Part shown: one piece after another, positions 16,301 through 24,808 of the stretch
Layout: the number at the start of each line of letters is the position of its first letter
How positions within the stretch are numbered: the first letter of the stretch is position 1
NCBI GenBank assembly: GCA_934434555.1
Contig: CAKRZX010000018.1
Span: 1 to 50,207 of the forward strand
Source of the DNA: an uncultured Clostridia bacterium
GTDB taxonomy: Bacteria; Bacillota; Clostridia; Christensenellales; QALW01
Length of the DNA: 50,207 nucleotides
Direction of reading: 5' to 3'
Made by a program: the position numbers and the translations under genes
The notes under the pieces: generated by a model
Seen by the model: only the letters and a program-made list of their open reading frames with translations
Databases searched by the model: none
What the model was told of the DNA's origin: nothing

Positions 16301-16848
16301 TGATAAGCGTTGAAACGGACGAAAACGGCGAAACGGTTATGTCCGACGAAGTCGCCGCCCTTGATAACAAAGAAGTCAAACTTGTGGGCATAATAACGTC
16401 AATAAGGAAGAAAGCCACAAAAAGCGGCTCAATGATGGCGTTTCTGACACTTGAAGATTTGTATTCGGAAATAACGTGTCTTGTTTTTCCGCAAAGTCTG
16501 CAAAAGTTTTCGCAGTACATTTACGAGGACGCAATAGTGCTTGTTACCGGCAAACTCAGCATTCGGGACGAAGAGGCACCCACGCTGATCGTGAACGCAG
16601 TTTATCCCGCAGCGGAAGATTCCGACGGCACGGAAGTGTTTATCCGCATAAACGGCAAAAACGAAAATAAATTGGAAGAACTTAAACATTTGCTCGATTC
16701 CAGCCCCGGAAGTGAAAAGGTTATTCTTTATTATGAAGAAAAGCGCACAAAACAGGAACTGAACAAAACAATATCGGGTTCGGATGAGGTTTTGGAGCAT
16801 CTTAACGCCCTTTTCGGCGCGGAAAACGTAAAAAAAGTGAAAAAATAA
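13378..16848 (+). CDS. dnaE: DNA polymerase III subunit alpha
   Basis: 1156 residues. Order of domains: PHP domain (FVHLHTHTEYSLLDG at the start), polymerase palm/fingers with GPGRGSGAGSLVAYAIG and the catalytic PDFDVDF at about 394-400, further conserved GLLKMDFLGLRTL and YRPGPMDSIP, helix-hairpin-helix segment (LKEHGVEVLPPDINES) and an OB-fold (VKLVGIITSIRKK) near the C-terminus. This is the DnaE1-type replicative/primer-extension polymerase; Clostridia normally also have PolC, which is not in this window. It begins with a stop-start overlap with whiA. The PHP metal residues HTHTE look intact, but whether it proofreads cannot be said. Confidence 0.98.
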   Translation: MGFVHLHTHTEYSLLDGVSRIDDLVLACKNAGMDALAITDHGVMYGAVEFYKTCKKYGVKPIIGCEVYVAPRSRFNKEGKADKEYAHLILLAKNEEGYRNLIKLVSLGFTEGYYYKPRIDYDLLQEHSAGLICLSACLAGDIPQHLLSGNYEGAVNLANRLKDMFPGDFYIELQDHGIREQREILPLLIKLARELNLPLVATNDIHYVHKEDAEMHDVLLCIQTGKTLDAPDRMRFQTEEFYLKTEEEMLGVFSNIPEAVENTVSVAEKCSFDFEFGNIHIPYYQVPDNLTAAEYLYKLGTEGLKKKYPQVTEVISERFEYEFDMIKRMGYVEYYLIVWDYINFARSADIVVGPGRGSGAGSLVAYAIGITNIDPLKYNLLFERFLNPERVSMPDFDVDFCFERRGEVIEYVKRRYGEDHVAQIVTFGTMKARAVIRDVGRVMNIPYAEVDKIAKMIPRELNVTIDRALEVNPELREACEDETVKKLISFAKKLEGLPRNSSTHAAGVVISKNPVDTYVPLCVNGEMTATQYVAKYLEQLGLLKMDFLGLRTLTVIRDTLDFVKAATGEKPDLQNIGFDDAEVYKMIGSGDCDGVFQLESNGMRSFMKELKPTCFEDIVAGIALYRPGPMDSIPKYIFGKANPDKVEYQHPVMRKTLEVTYGCMVYQEQVMQIVRDVAGYSLGRSDIMRRAMSKKDKQAMETERQVFVYGLEENGKVTVEGAIRRGIDEQTAIAIFDKIAVFAQYAFNKSHAAAYAVVAYQTAYLKHYHTIEFMAAMLNSLLGDETKTAKYIGYLKEHGVEVLPPDINESLSGFSPVKGKKAVRFGLSAVKNVGISGVKSIVQEREKNGKFTSLDDFAARTAAMGDVNKRMVESLIKSGAFDFCGFSRRSLIKVFETVLDSAADRSKNTLAGQFSLFDDNADLNIGSATVIKEIGEFPRLQFLSIEKEMLGAYLSGHPLERYKTGAKNAGFDLSMISVETDENGETVMSDEVAALDNKEVKLVGIITSIRKKATKSGSMMAFLTLEDLYSEITCLVFPQSLQKFSQYIYEDAIVLVTGKLSIRDEEAPTLIVNAVYPAAEDSDGTEVFIRINGKNENKLEELKHLLDSSPGSEKVILYYEEKRTKQELNKTISGSDEVLEHLNALFGAENVKKVKK

Positions 16849-16858
16849 TCGGAAACGG

Positions 16859-16887
16859 TGGTCAAAACAAAGAGTTTGTGATATACT
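16859..16887 (+). promoter_or_regulatory. Possible promoter of pfkA
   Basis: TGGTCA (16859-16864), 17 bp, TATACT (16882-16887), in the 112-base gap between dnaE and pfkA. The -35 box matches only four of six positions. Confidence 0.4.
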
Positions 16888-16960
16888 GTACGATGCGGAT
16901 GTTTTTTATTAGGATGCACAGATATTATACGAAGTGTACACCCGTAAGGAGATGTGATAT

Positions 16961-17926
16961 ATGGAGAAGAAAAGAATTGCCGTACTTACAAGCGGCGGCG
17001 ACGCACCCGGAATGAATGCCTGCATAAGGTCGGTAGTGCGTACGGGAATTTATAACGGATTTGATATGATAGGCGTTGTACGCGGCTACAACGGTCTTAT
17101 CACAAACGAAATGATACCTATGGACAACAGGTCCGTAGGAAATATAATCAACCGCGGCGGCACAATACTGCGTACCGCAAGGTGCCTTGAATTCGTTACC
17201 GAAGAGGGACAGAAAAAGGCGCTTGAAAATATTAAAAAGAACAATATATGCGGCGTTGTCGTTATCGGCGGCGACGGCTCGTTCAGGGGCTGCCGCGCAC
17301 TGACACAGTTGGGCGTGCCCGCTATCGGCATTCCCGGAACGATAGACAACGACCTTGCCTATACGGATTTCACTCTCGGCTTTGATACAGCGGTAAACAC
17401 CGTGCTTGATGCGATTACGAAAATCCGCGACACGATGGCGAGTCATGACAGGGTAAGCATTATTGAGGTTATGGGTAACCGCTGCGGCGATATCGCCCTC
17501 TACACGGGCATTTGCGGCGGCGCGGAGTATATTATCATACCCGAACTTGAATGGAGTTTTGAAGAACTTTGCGAAAAACTTGAAACCGGCAAAAAAGCGG
17601 GCAAGACTTCAAGCATAGTAGTTGTTGCCGAGGGCGCCGCAAAGGGTGCAACGCTGGCGGAAGAAATCAAAAAGCGCACCACAATGGACACCAGAACAAC
17701 GGTTCTCGGTTATATTCAGCGCGGCGGCTCACCCAGCGCAAGCGACGTCCTGCTTGCATCGCGTTTCGGCGCGCACGCCATTGAACTTATCGCAAAGGGC
17801 ATAGGCGGCAGATGCGTGGGAATAAAGGATAACAAAATTTTCGATATGGATATTACGGAAGCGTGCGCAATGAAGAAAGTTGTTAAAAAAGAACTTTACG
17901 ACATTGCACAGATACTTTCTAAATAA
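16961..17926 (+). CDS. pfkA: ATP-dependent 6-phosphofructokinase
   Basis: 321 residues, the length of the bacterial tetrameric enzyme. It phosphorylates fructose 6-phosphate in glycolysis. Seen: TSGGDAPGMNACIRSV (about 10-25), GGDGSFRG, where Gly after GGD marks ATP rather than pyrophosphate use, the catalytic PGTIDNDL, TLGFDTAVNT, and EVMGNRCGD. The start has AAGGAG nine bases upstream. It follows dnaE in many Clostridia and is followed by plsX after 11 bases, so plsX may be cotranscribed with it. Confidence 0.97.
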   Translation: MEKKRIAVLTSGGDAPGMNACIRSVVRTGIYNGFDMIGVVRGYNGLITNEMIPMDNRSVGNIINRGGTILRTARCLEFVTEEGQKKALENIKKNNICGVVVIGGDGSFRGCRALTQLGVPAIGIPGTIDNDLAYTDFTLGFDTAVNTVLDAITKIRDTMASHDRVSIIEVMGNRCGDIALYTGICGGAEYIIIPELEWSFEELCEKLETGKKAGKTSSIVVVAEGAAKGATLAEEIKKRTTMDTRTTVLGYIQRGGSPSASDVLLASRFGAHAIELIAKGIGGRCVGIKDNKIFDMDITEACAMKKVVKKELYDIAQILSK

Positions 17927-17937
17927 CGGGGAATTGT

Positions 17938-18942
17938 ATGAAACTTATAATCGATGCTTACGGCGGCGACAACGCTCCGGGCGAGATAGTCAAAGGTACG
18001 GTTGACAGCCTTAATTCGTCAGACGGATTTTCGGTTATCTTTACCGGGAAAAAGGACGGAATCCAAGCCGAACTTGACAAGTACGAATATCCGAAAGACA
18101 GGGTTGAAATCGCGGACGCGCCCGACGTTATTCTTATGGAAGACCACCCGGTTGAGGCTGTCAGGAAGAAAAAGGAATCTTCAATGGTAGTAGGGCTCAA
18201 TCTTCTTAAAGAGAAAAAGGGCGATGCGTTTATCTCCTGCGGGTCAACAGGCGCGTGCCTTGCCGGCGCCACGTTTATTGTAGGAAGAATAAAAGGCGTG
18301 CTTCGCCCTGCACTGGCACCGGTTTTGCCAAATAAAAACAACGGGGTACTGCTTATTGACTGCGGAGCCAATATGGACTGTAAACCTGCGGCATTGGCAC
18401 AGTTTGCAGTTATGGGCAGCGCTTATATGGAAAAAGTTATGGGCGTGGAAAACCCGAGAGTAGGACTTGCCAACGTAGGTACCGAGGACACAAAGGGCAA
18501 CGAGGTTACAAGGGAAACTTTTGCTTTAATACGCGGGCAGAATGCCGTAAACTTTACAGGCAACGCCGAGGGCAGAGATCTTATCGACCGTGTTGACGTT
18601 ATGGTTGCCGACGGCTTTACGGGAAACCTTATGCTTAAAAGCATGGAGGGTTTCGGCAGTTACGTTATGGAAATAATGAAGTCGTCGTTTACCGAAACTT
18701 TAAGGTGTAAAATAGGCGCTGCGCTGCTTATGCCGGCACTTAAAAAACTAAAAAAATCTCTTGACTACAACGCTTACGGCGGCGCGCCGTTTTTGGGCGT
18801 TGAGGGGATAGTAATAAAAGGGCACGGCTCAAACAAGGCCAAGGGAGTTTCAGCCACAATATCCCAGGCGGTAAAAATGGTTCAGGCGGATATAGTAAGC
18901 GTTATCAAAGAAAACATTGCCGAAAAATCCGTTAATGAATAA
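17938..18942 (+). CDS. plsX: Phosphate acyltransferase PlsX
   Basis: 334 residues. It makes acyl-phosphate from acyl-ACP, the first step of phospholipid synthesis in the PlsX/PlsY route. Seen: MKLIIDAYGGDNAPGEIVKG at the start, CGSTGACLAGATFIVGRIKG, LLIDCGANMDCKP, GTEDTKGNEVTRE and VADGFTGNLMLKSMEG. All are family hallmarks. It lies just before acpP, its substrate carrier, in the standard order. GGGG stands before the ATG. FapR, which often lies upstream in bacilli, is not here. Confidence 0.97.
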   Translation: MKLIIDAYGGDNAPGEIVKGTVDSLNSSDGFSVIFTGKKDGIQAELDKYEYPKDRVEIADAPDVILMEDHPVEAVRKKKESSMVVGLNLLKEKKGDAFISCGSTGACLAGATFIVGRIKGVLRPALAPVLPNKNNGVLLIDCGANMDCKPAALAQFAVMGSAYMEKVMGVENPRVGLANVGTEDTKGNEVTRETFALIRGQNAVNFTGNAEGRDLIDRVDVMVADGFTGNLMLKSMEGFGSYVMEIMKSSFTETLRCKIGAALLMPALKKLKKSLDYNAYGGAPFLGVEGIVIKGHGSNKAKGVSATISQAVKMVQADIVSVIKENIAEKSVNE

Positions 18943-18974
18943 ATGTCTTTATAATTTATCTTGGAGGAATTATT

Positions 18975-19202
18975 ATGTTTGAAGAAATCAAGGGCAAAAT
19001 TGCCGAACTTCTCAATGTGGATGCGGACACCATAACACCGCAGAGCAATCTTATCACCGACCTTAAAGCCGATTCAATGGACATCGCGACACTGCTTTTT
19101 GAGGTTGAGGAAAAGTACGGTATTGAAATCGACGAGGACGATTTGGAATCACTTAAAACCGTGGGGGATATAGTTCTCTACATACAGAACAAGAAAAATT
19201 AA
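18975..19202 (+). CDS. acpP: Acyl carrier protein
   Basis: 75 residues, acidic. The 4'-phosphopantetheine attachment Ser34 lies in DSMD (usual DSLD). Helix I (FEEIKGKIAELLNV) and the FEVEEKYGIEIDE helix are typical. A strong ribosome binding site (TTGGAGG) fits the very high expression of ACP. It carries growing acyl chains in fatty acid synthesis and supplies PlsX. A hairpin right after the stop may end part of the transcripts before rnc. A -10-like TATAAT at about 18949-18954 lacks a clear -35 box. Confidence 0.97.
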   Translation: MFEEIKGKIAELLNVDADTITPQSNLITDLKADSMDIATLLFEVEEKYGIEIDEDDLESLKTVGDIVLYIQNKKN

Positions 19203-19218
19203 AAGGGAAAAAATATAT

Positions 19219-19251
19219 GCACAGGCGGGAAAGATCTCTTGCCTGTGCTTT
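19219..19251 (+). terminator. Hairpin between acpP and rnc, likely (partial) terminator
   Basis: GCACAGGC (19219-19226) pairs perfectly with GCCTGTGC (19241-19248), loop of 14 bases, followed by TTTG. The short T run suggests partial termination, which would let ACP be made in excess of RNase III. Confidence 0.6.
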
Positions 19252-19261
19252 GTCCGATTTT

Positions 19262-19933
19262 ATGAATGCTTTGGAAGAAAAAATAAATTACTGTTTTAAC
19301 GATAAGCAGTATCTTGAACTTGCACTTACCCACTGTTCCTATGCGGCTGAACACGGGGTAAAGCATAATCAGCGCCTTGAATTTTTGGGTGACGCCGTAC
19401 TTGAACACGTTATAAGCAAGTATATTTTTGATAAATTTACCGACTATGACGAGGGCAAGATGACGCGTTTGCGTGCGTCAATCGTATCGGAAGAGCCCCT
19501 TGCGCTTGCGGCGGAACAGATTGGGCTGAAAGATTTTGTTAAACTCGGCACGGGTGAGAGAATGAGCGGCGGCGCGGAAAAACCCAGCGTGCTTTCGGAT
19601 ACTCTTGAATCCCTGTTTGCCGCGGTTTATCTTGACGGCGGATTCAAAAATGCCGAAAAAGTGATTCTTTCCGTGCTCGCCGAAGTTATTTCCGACCCGA
19701 AAGAAAGACCGTCAGATTATAAAACGGCCTTGCAGGAAGTGCTGTTTGTCAACGGAAAGGTGGATATGCAGTACAGGATAGTTTCCCGTCAGGGACCGCC
19801 ACACGATACTACGTTTACCGCCGAAGTGCTTTGTAACGGCAAGGTTTTGGGCAGAGGCACAGGCAAAAGCAAAAAGCGCGCCGAACAGGAAGCGGCAAAA
19901 TTCGCCCTTGAAAAGGTGCAAAAACACGATTGA
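19262..19933 (+). CDS. rnc: Ribonuclease III
   Basis: 223 residues from the ATG at 19262, where the family-like N-terminus MNALEEKINYCFNDK begins. An ATG at 19217 has an AGGGA site but lies on the acpP hairpin and would add 15 unlikely residues. The enzyme cuts double-stranded RNA (rRNA precursors, antisense duplexes). Seen: the signature RLEFLGDAVLEH, the second metal site in LSDTLESLFAAVYLDGG, and a C-terminal double-stranded RNA binding domain (DYKTALQEVLF ... GKSKKRAEQEAAKFALEKV). It is followed by smc after 15 bases, the standard Firmicutes order. Confidence 0.96.
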   Translation: MNALEEKINYCFNDKQYLELALTHCSYAAEHGVKHNQRLEFLGDAVLEHVISKYIFDKFTDYDEGKMTRLRASIVSEEPLALAAEQIGLKDFVKLGTGERMSGGAEKPSVLSDTLESLFAAVYLDGGFKNAEKVILSVLAEVISDPKERPSDYKTALQEVLFVNGKVDMQYRIVSRQGPPHDTTFTAEVLCNGKVLGRGTGKSKKRAEQEAAKFALEKVQKHD

Positions 19934-19948
19934 TTTTTTGGAGGAAGT

Positions 19949-22900
19949 ATGTTTCTTAAAAGGTTGGAGGTTTACGGCTTTAAGTCGTTCGCCGAAAGAC
20001 TTGACCTTAGTTTTTCAAACGGAATAACCGCCATAGTGGGACCCAACGGCAGCGGAAAGAGCAACGTAAGCGACGCCGTCAGATGGGTGCTCGGCGAGCA
20101 GAGCGCAAAGCAACTCCGCGGCGCAAATATGGCAGACGTTATCTTTAAGGGTACAGAAAAAAGAAAGCCCCTGTCTTACTGCGAGGTTTCCCTTGTGTTT
20201 GACAATACCGACAAGGGGCTTGATATCGAATATTCCGAGGTGGTTATCACGCGCCGTCTTTACAGAAGCGGCGAAAGCGAATATTACATAAACCGCACCG
20301 GTTGCAGGCTTAAAGATATCGTTACGCTTTTTCAGGATACGGGTATCGGCAAAGAGGGATATTCTATCATCGGTCAGGGCAAAATAGAGAATATTCTTTC
20401 CGTCAAACAGGACGAGCGCCGTTCGGTTTTTGAAGAGGCGGCGGGAATCGTAAAATTCAAGACCCGCAAAGAGGAATCGGAGCGTAAACTCAAAAATACA
20501 AGCGAAAATTTGGTCCGTATCAACGACATTATCGACACTTTGCAGGACAGAATCGAACCTCTTGCCGCTCAGGCTGAAACCGCAAAAGAATATATAGGTT
20601 TAAGGGAGCAATTGCGCAGTATTGAAGTCAATTTTTATCTTGTACAGAATGAACTTGCCGAACAAAGGCGTGAGGATTACAACGCCAGGCTTGCCGATAT
20701 CGATGCGGTTAAAGAAGAAAAAGGTGCGCTTGCGGCAAATATTGCATCCGAAAATGCTGCTTTTGAGGAACAGATGCGTGAAAAAGAAAGCGCCTTATCC
20801 GATATTCGCGCAAAACTGCTTGAACTTACTGCGGGAAGCGAGAATATAAGCGGGCAGAACAGAGTGCTTGAAGAGCGCATACAGAATATAAACGGTCAGC
20901 TTGAAAGAATCAAAAACGAACTTGAAAGCATCGAAAAGCGCAAACAGTCGCTGCTTGACGCAATGAACGGCGACGGAAATGCCGAGGAAAACAAGAAAGC
21001 CGACATTGAAAGCAAAAAAGCGGAGATTTTAAGTCTTGAACAGGACGTTGCCGCGCGTGATGAAATTCTTGCAAAAGAAAGTGCGGAACTTGAAAAAATC
21101 AAGGGCGAGATGCTTGCAAACATCAACAAGCTTTCGGACGTAAAATCAAACATTTCCCGCCTTGAAGCAATGAAAACAAGTATCGGCGGCAGACGGGAGA
21201 AAATCTCGGTAACGGTTGAACAGGTAAGGCTGCAAAGAACGGCAATAGAAGAAGCGCTTTCTGAGCAGACGGCAGGTACGGGCGAATTCGGCAAAGCGCA
21301 GAACGAAATAAAAGGAAAACGCGCCATTGCCGCGCAGAAACTTGAAAAAGCGCAGAACAAGAAAAACGAGGCTGCGGAACTTTTAAGCAACACCCAAAGC
21401 GAAATAAACGGCGCGCTTTCGCGGCTGAAAGTTTTACAGGACCTTAAACGGGATTACGAAGGCTATAATTTTTCGGTTAAAAAACTGCTTGGCAGAAGTG
21501 ATGTACAGTCCCATATCTGCGGCGTTCTTGCCGAACTTATTTCCGTTCCGGAAAAATATGAAATAGCAACGGAAGCGGCACTCGGAAGCGCAATGCAGAA
21601 TATCGTTACGCCCACCGAAGAGGACGCAAAGGCGCTTATAGAATTTTTGCGCCGTAATGACCTGGGCAGAGCCACGTTTCTTCCCGTTTCGGCAATCCGC
21701 GGCAGAGAGACTGACCAAAGGGAAAAGAGCGCGCTGAACGTTCAGGGCTGTTTCGGCATTGCGTCCGACCTTGTTTCCTGCGATAACCGATACAGGGAAA
21801 TAGTAAAAAGTCTGCTTGGCAGAACGGTTATATGCGATAACCTTGATACGGGAATCGCCATAGCAAGAAAAACGGGTCATTCTTTGCGCATTGTTACCCT
21901 TAAAGGCGACGTTATGAACGCCGGCGGCTCAATGAGCGGCGGAAGTTTAAGACAGAAAACATCAAGCATTCTGGGGCGCGAAAGGGAAATAGAGGAACTT
22001 AAAACTCTTGTAAACGGCAAAAGACAGGAAGTTGACGGGCTTAAAAGCGAACTTACCGATGCGGACGCACTTCTTAACTCGGTAAAAGCCGAAATAGAGA
22101 ATCTCGACAGTGAACTTCACGGGCTTGAAGTAAAATATGCCCGTGATTTTGAGAAACTTTCAGCCCTTAAAAACGATATGGAAGCAAGCGAGAATACCGA
22201 AAAGGATTTGCTTCTTGAAGATGAGCAACTTGCCGATACGCTTAAAGAAATTCTTTCCGAACTTGAAAACATAAATGCCATGCAGGGGAATTTTGAAACG
22301 GATAATTCCGACGCACAGGCGAAAATCGGCGCAAGGCAGTTTGAGTACAACAAAAAGCAACTTGAACGGGAAAAAGCGGCGCAGAAACTTACCGATGCCC
22401 GCGTGGAATGCGCCGGCCTTGAAAAAGAGCTTGAAGCGATGCAGAGCAATGCAAAGCGTATGAGCGAACTTGTTGAGAACCTTGAAAACACAAAACTTAA
22501 ACTTGTGGGCGAGGGCAAAAATTACGAAGTTGCCCTTGAAAAAGCCAAAGAGGAAAGAGAAGCGAACCTTGAAAAGGCGTCGGGTGCGGCGGAAGAACTT
22601 GAAAGAATATCCGAAAAGGAAAAACAGGGCGAAGCAGAAAGAGAAAACCTGAATTCAAAAATCCGCGAAAACGAAGAAACGCGGCGCAGACTTGAACAGG
22701 ACGTTTACGAGGCGGGGGAAAGACGGCACAAAATTGAACTTTCGCTTACAAAACTCGAAAACGATCTGTCGTATCTGGAAAACAGAATTTGGGAAGAATA
22801 TGAACTTACCCGCGCATCGGCTGAAACTCTGCGTGACCCGGAATTTAAGCAAAGCGGAGCCCAAAGCGAAATAAACAGGCTTAAAAAGGCCATTGCGGCG

Positions 22901-23494
22901 CTTGGCAGCGTAAACGTAAATGCCATAGAAGAATATGTTGAAACAAAGGAAAAATTCGATTCGCTTTCTTCTCAGCGTGACGACCTTGAAAAGGCAAAGG
23001 GAGACCTTGAAAACATAATAAGCGAGCTTATTAAAAAAATGGACAAGCAGTTCAGAGAGCAGTTTGAACTTATTAACAGGTACTTTACCAAAACGTTCAG
23101 CGAACTTTTTGACGGCGGACGTGCGGAACTCAGGCTTGAAAACGGCGAAAACTCACTTGATGCGGACATTGAAATAGTTGCGCAGCCCCCGGGAAAGAAT
23201 TTGCAGATGTTAAGCCTGCTTTCCGGCGGGGAAAGAGCGCTTACCGCAATAGCGATTCTGTTTGCAATGCTGAGGCTCAAACCCACGCCGTTCTGCATTC
23301 TCGATGAGATAGAGGCGGCGCTTGACGAGGCAAACGTAGGCAACTTTGCGTCATATCTGCGCAAATTCTCAAATGATACGCAGTTTATCGTTATCACTCA
23401 CCGCAAGCCCACAATGGAAGAGGCGGACAGCCTGTACGGAGTGGCAATGGAGGAGAAAGGTGTGTCAAAGGTGGTTTCGGTAAAACTTACATAA
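19949..23494 (+). CDS. smc: Chromosome partition protein SMC
   Basis: 1181 residues, the usual size. N-terminal ATPase half with Walker A GPNGSGKSNVSDAVRW (about 32-47), long coiled coil to about 500, hinge domain roughly 500-670 (LISVPEKYEIATEAALGSAM), second coiled coil, then C-terminal signature LLSGGERALTAIAIL and Walker B FCILDEIEAALDEANV. It forms rings with ScpA and ScpB that organise and separate chromosomes; scpAB are not in this window. GGAGG precedes the ATG. It lies between rnc and ftsY with gaps of 9-15 bases, so the three share a transcript. Confidence 0.98.
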   Translation: MFLKRLEVYGFKSFAERLDLSFSNGITAIVGPNGSGKSNVSDAVRWVLGEQSAKQLRGANMADVIFKGTEKRKPLSYCEVSLVFDNTDKGLDIEYSEVVITRRLYRSGESEYYINRTGCRLKDIVTLFQDTGIGKEGYSIIGQGKIENILSVKQDERRSVFEEAAGIVKFKTRKEESERKLKNTSENLVRINDIIDTLQDRIEPLAAQAETAKEYIGLREQLRSIEVNFYLVQNELAEQRREDYNARLADIDAVKEEKGALAANIASENAAFEEQMREKESALSDIRAKLLELTAGSENISGQNRVLEERIQNINGQLERIKNELESIEKRKQSLLDAMNGDGNAEENKKADIESKKAEILSLEQDVAARDEILAKESAELEKIKGEMLANINKLSDVKSNISRLEAMKTSIGGRREKISVTVEQVRLQRTAIEEALSEQTAGTGEFGKAQNEIKGKRAIAAQKLEKAQNKKNEAAELLSNTQSEINGALSRLKVLQDLKRDYEGYNFSVKKLLGRSDVQSHICGVLAELISVPEKYEIATEAALGSAMQNIVTPTEEDAKALIEFLRRNDLGRATFLPVSAIRGRETDQREKSALNVQGCFGIASDLVSCDNRYREIVKSLLGRTVICDNLDTGIAIARKTGHSLRIVTLKGDVMNAGGSMSGGSLRQKTSSILGREREIEELKTLVNGKRQEVDGLKSELTDADALLNSVKAEIENLDSELHGLEVKYARDFEKLSALKNDMEASENTEKDLLLEDEQLADTLKEILSELENINAMQGNFETDNSDAQAKIGARQFEYNKKQLEREKAAQKLTDARVECAGLEKELEAMQSNAKRMSELVENLENTKLKLVGEGKNYEVALEKAKEEREANLEKASGAAEELERISEKEKQGEAERENLNSKIRENEETRRRLEQDVYEAGERRHKIELSLTKLENDLSYLENRIWEEYELTRASAETLRDPEFKQSGAQSEINRLKKAIAALGSVNVNAIEEYVETKEKFDSLSSQRDDLEKAKGDLENIISELIKKMDKQFREQFELINRYFTKTFSELFDGGRAELRLENGENSLDADIEIVAQPPGKNLQMLSLLSGGERALTAIAILFAMLRLKPTPFCILDEIEAALDEANVGNFASYLRKFSNDTQFIVITHRKPTMEEADSLYGVAMEEKGVSKVVSVKLT

Positions 23495-23503
23495 GGAGGT
23501 ATT

Positions 23504-24424
23504 ATGGGACTTTTCAACAAAGACGGATGGCTTAAAAAACTTGCGGGAGGGCTTAAAAAGACAAAGGACAGCATTTCCGGCAAGATTGACGACCTTATAA
23601 AGTACTATAAAGATATCGACGACGAGTTTTATGAGGAACTTGAAATGATTCTCGTTTCGGCGGATATCGGCGTAAGTGCGTCGCAGGAGATTATCGGCGG
23701 GCTTAAAGAAAAAGTTAAAAGCGAAAAAACGGGCGATACATCCGTTATCCGCGGATATCTGCGTGAAAGCATAGAGGAAATCCTGAAAAACGCGCAAAAA
23801 GAGGAAAATGAAAGTTATCCGCTTTTGATGCTTGTTACCGGCGTAAACGGCGTTGGCAAAACAACCGCTATCGGCAAACTTGCCAATTTCTATATTAAAA
23901 ACGGCAAAACCGTTACCGTTGCGGCGGCGGATACTTTCCGCGCGGCGGCGGCAGAACAACTTGAAGAATGGGCAAAACGAAGCGGTGCGGCGATTATTCG
24001 CGGCGCTGACGGTGCGGACCCGTCATCTGTTGTATTTGATGCAATTGCAAGCGCAAAAGCAAAAAAAACCGATGTGCTTATCTGCGATACCGCAGGCAGA
24101 CTTCACAATAAAAAAAATCTTATGGACGAGCTTGCAAAAATCGGCAGGGTTATTTCAAGGGAATATCCCGAGGCAAGGCGGGAAAATATGCTTGTGCTTG
24201 ACGCCACGACGGGTCAGAACGCACTTTCACAAGCAAAAGGATTTTCCGAAGCCGTGGGAATTGACGGCATAATCCTCAATAAACTTGACGGTACCGCAAA
24301 AGGCGGTGTTGCCGTTGCAATTGCAAAGGAAATGAATATTCCCATAAGATATATCGGCGTGGGCGAGGGAATCGACGATTTGCGCCCGTTCTCCGCGGAA
24401 GAATTTGCGGCGAATATAATATAA
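23504..24424 (+). CDS. ftsY: Signal recognition particle receptor FtsY
   Basis: 306 residues. This is the short FtsY form with almost no acidic A domain: an amphipathic N-terminus (MGLFNKDGWLKKLAGGLKK) leads directly into the NG domain. GTPase motifs: TGVNGVGKTTAIGKLAN, AADTFRAAAAEQL, DTAGRL, and LNKLDGTAKGG with the C-terminal GVGEGIDDLRPF. It receives the SRP-ribosome complex at the membrane and works with Ffh encoded just downstream. AAGGAGG precedes the ATG. Confidence 0.98.
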   Translation: MGLFNKDGWLKKLAGGLKKTKDSISGKIDDLIKYYKDIDDEFYEELEMILVSADIGVSASQEIIGGLKEKVKSEKTGDTSVIRGYLRESIEEILKNAQKEENESYPLLMLVTGVNGVGKTTAIGKLANFYIKNGKTVTVAAADTFRAAAAEQLEEWAKRSGAAIIRGADGADPSSVVFDAIASAKAKKTDVLICDTAGRLHNKKNLMDELAKIGRVISREYPEARRENMLVLDATTGQNALSQAKGFSEAVGIDGIILNKLDGTAKGGVAVAIAKEMNIPIRYIGVGEGIDDLRPFSAEEFAANII

Positions 24425-24431
24425 AAAATGC

Positions 24432-24460
24432 TTGACAGAATTTACGGGGTATAGTATCAT
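24432..24460 (+). promoter_or_regulatory. Promoter for ylxM-ffh and the ribosomal block
   Basis: TTGACA (24432-24437), exactly 17 bp, TATCAT (24455-24460). It lies just behind ftsY. The predicted start of transcription near 24467 rules out the ATG at 24461 as start of ylxM. Confidence 0.8.
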
Positions 24461-24499
24461 ATGCCTGTAAATCATTTTTGGTTTACACGAGGTGCGCGT

Positions 24500-24805
24500 T
24501 TGGATAACGAAAAGGTAATACTTCTTGATATCTATGAAAAACTGCTTACGCCTGTTCAGGCGGACGTTTTAAGAATGCGTCTTGACGAGGACCTTTCCTT
24601 GGGCGAGATAGGCGAAATCTGCAATATTTCCCGTCAGGGAGTGCTCGGCACGGTAAAAAAAGCGGAAGAAAAACTTGCTTTTTATGAATCCGCCTTGCAG
24701 ATTGCCGAAAAAGACAGACGCTTGCGTGAAGTTATCCGTCTAATGGAAGAAAACAACGAAAACGCAGAATATATTAGAATGCTTAAAGAAATTGCGGGAG
24801 GTTAA
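24500..24805 (+). CDS. ylxM: SRP-associated helix-turn-helix protein YlxM
   Basis: 101 residues from a TTG start at 24500 with GAGG seven bases upstream. An ATG at 24461 is in frame, but it sits on the -10 box of the promoter and would be untranscribed or at the very 5' end. The protein has a sigma-70 region 4-like helix-turn-helix (EDLSLGEIGEICNISRQGV) followed by a helical tail. YlxM proteins are encoded next to ffh in Gram-positive bacteria and influence SRP activity by binding Ffh or SRP RNA. Ffh follows with a gap of a few bases. Confidence 0.9.
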   Translation: MDNEKVILLDIYEKLLTPVQADVLRMRLDEDLSLGEIGEICNISRQGVLGTVKKAEEKLAFYESALQIAEKDRRLREVIRLMEENNENAEYIRMLKEIAGG

Positions 24806-24808
24806 GTG

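Noticed and set aside
19217..19261. N-terminal extension of rnc from ATG 19217
   Set aside because: Lies on the acpP hairpin and adds residues foreign to the family; start at 19262 preferred.
23465..23959. Minus-strand frame of 164 residues opposite smc and ftsY
   Set aside because: Shadow of ftsY; Phe/Arg-rich antisense composition.
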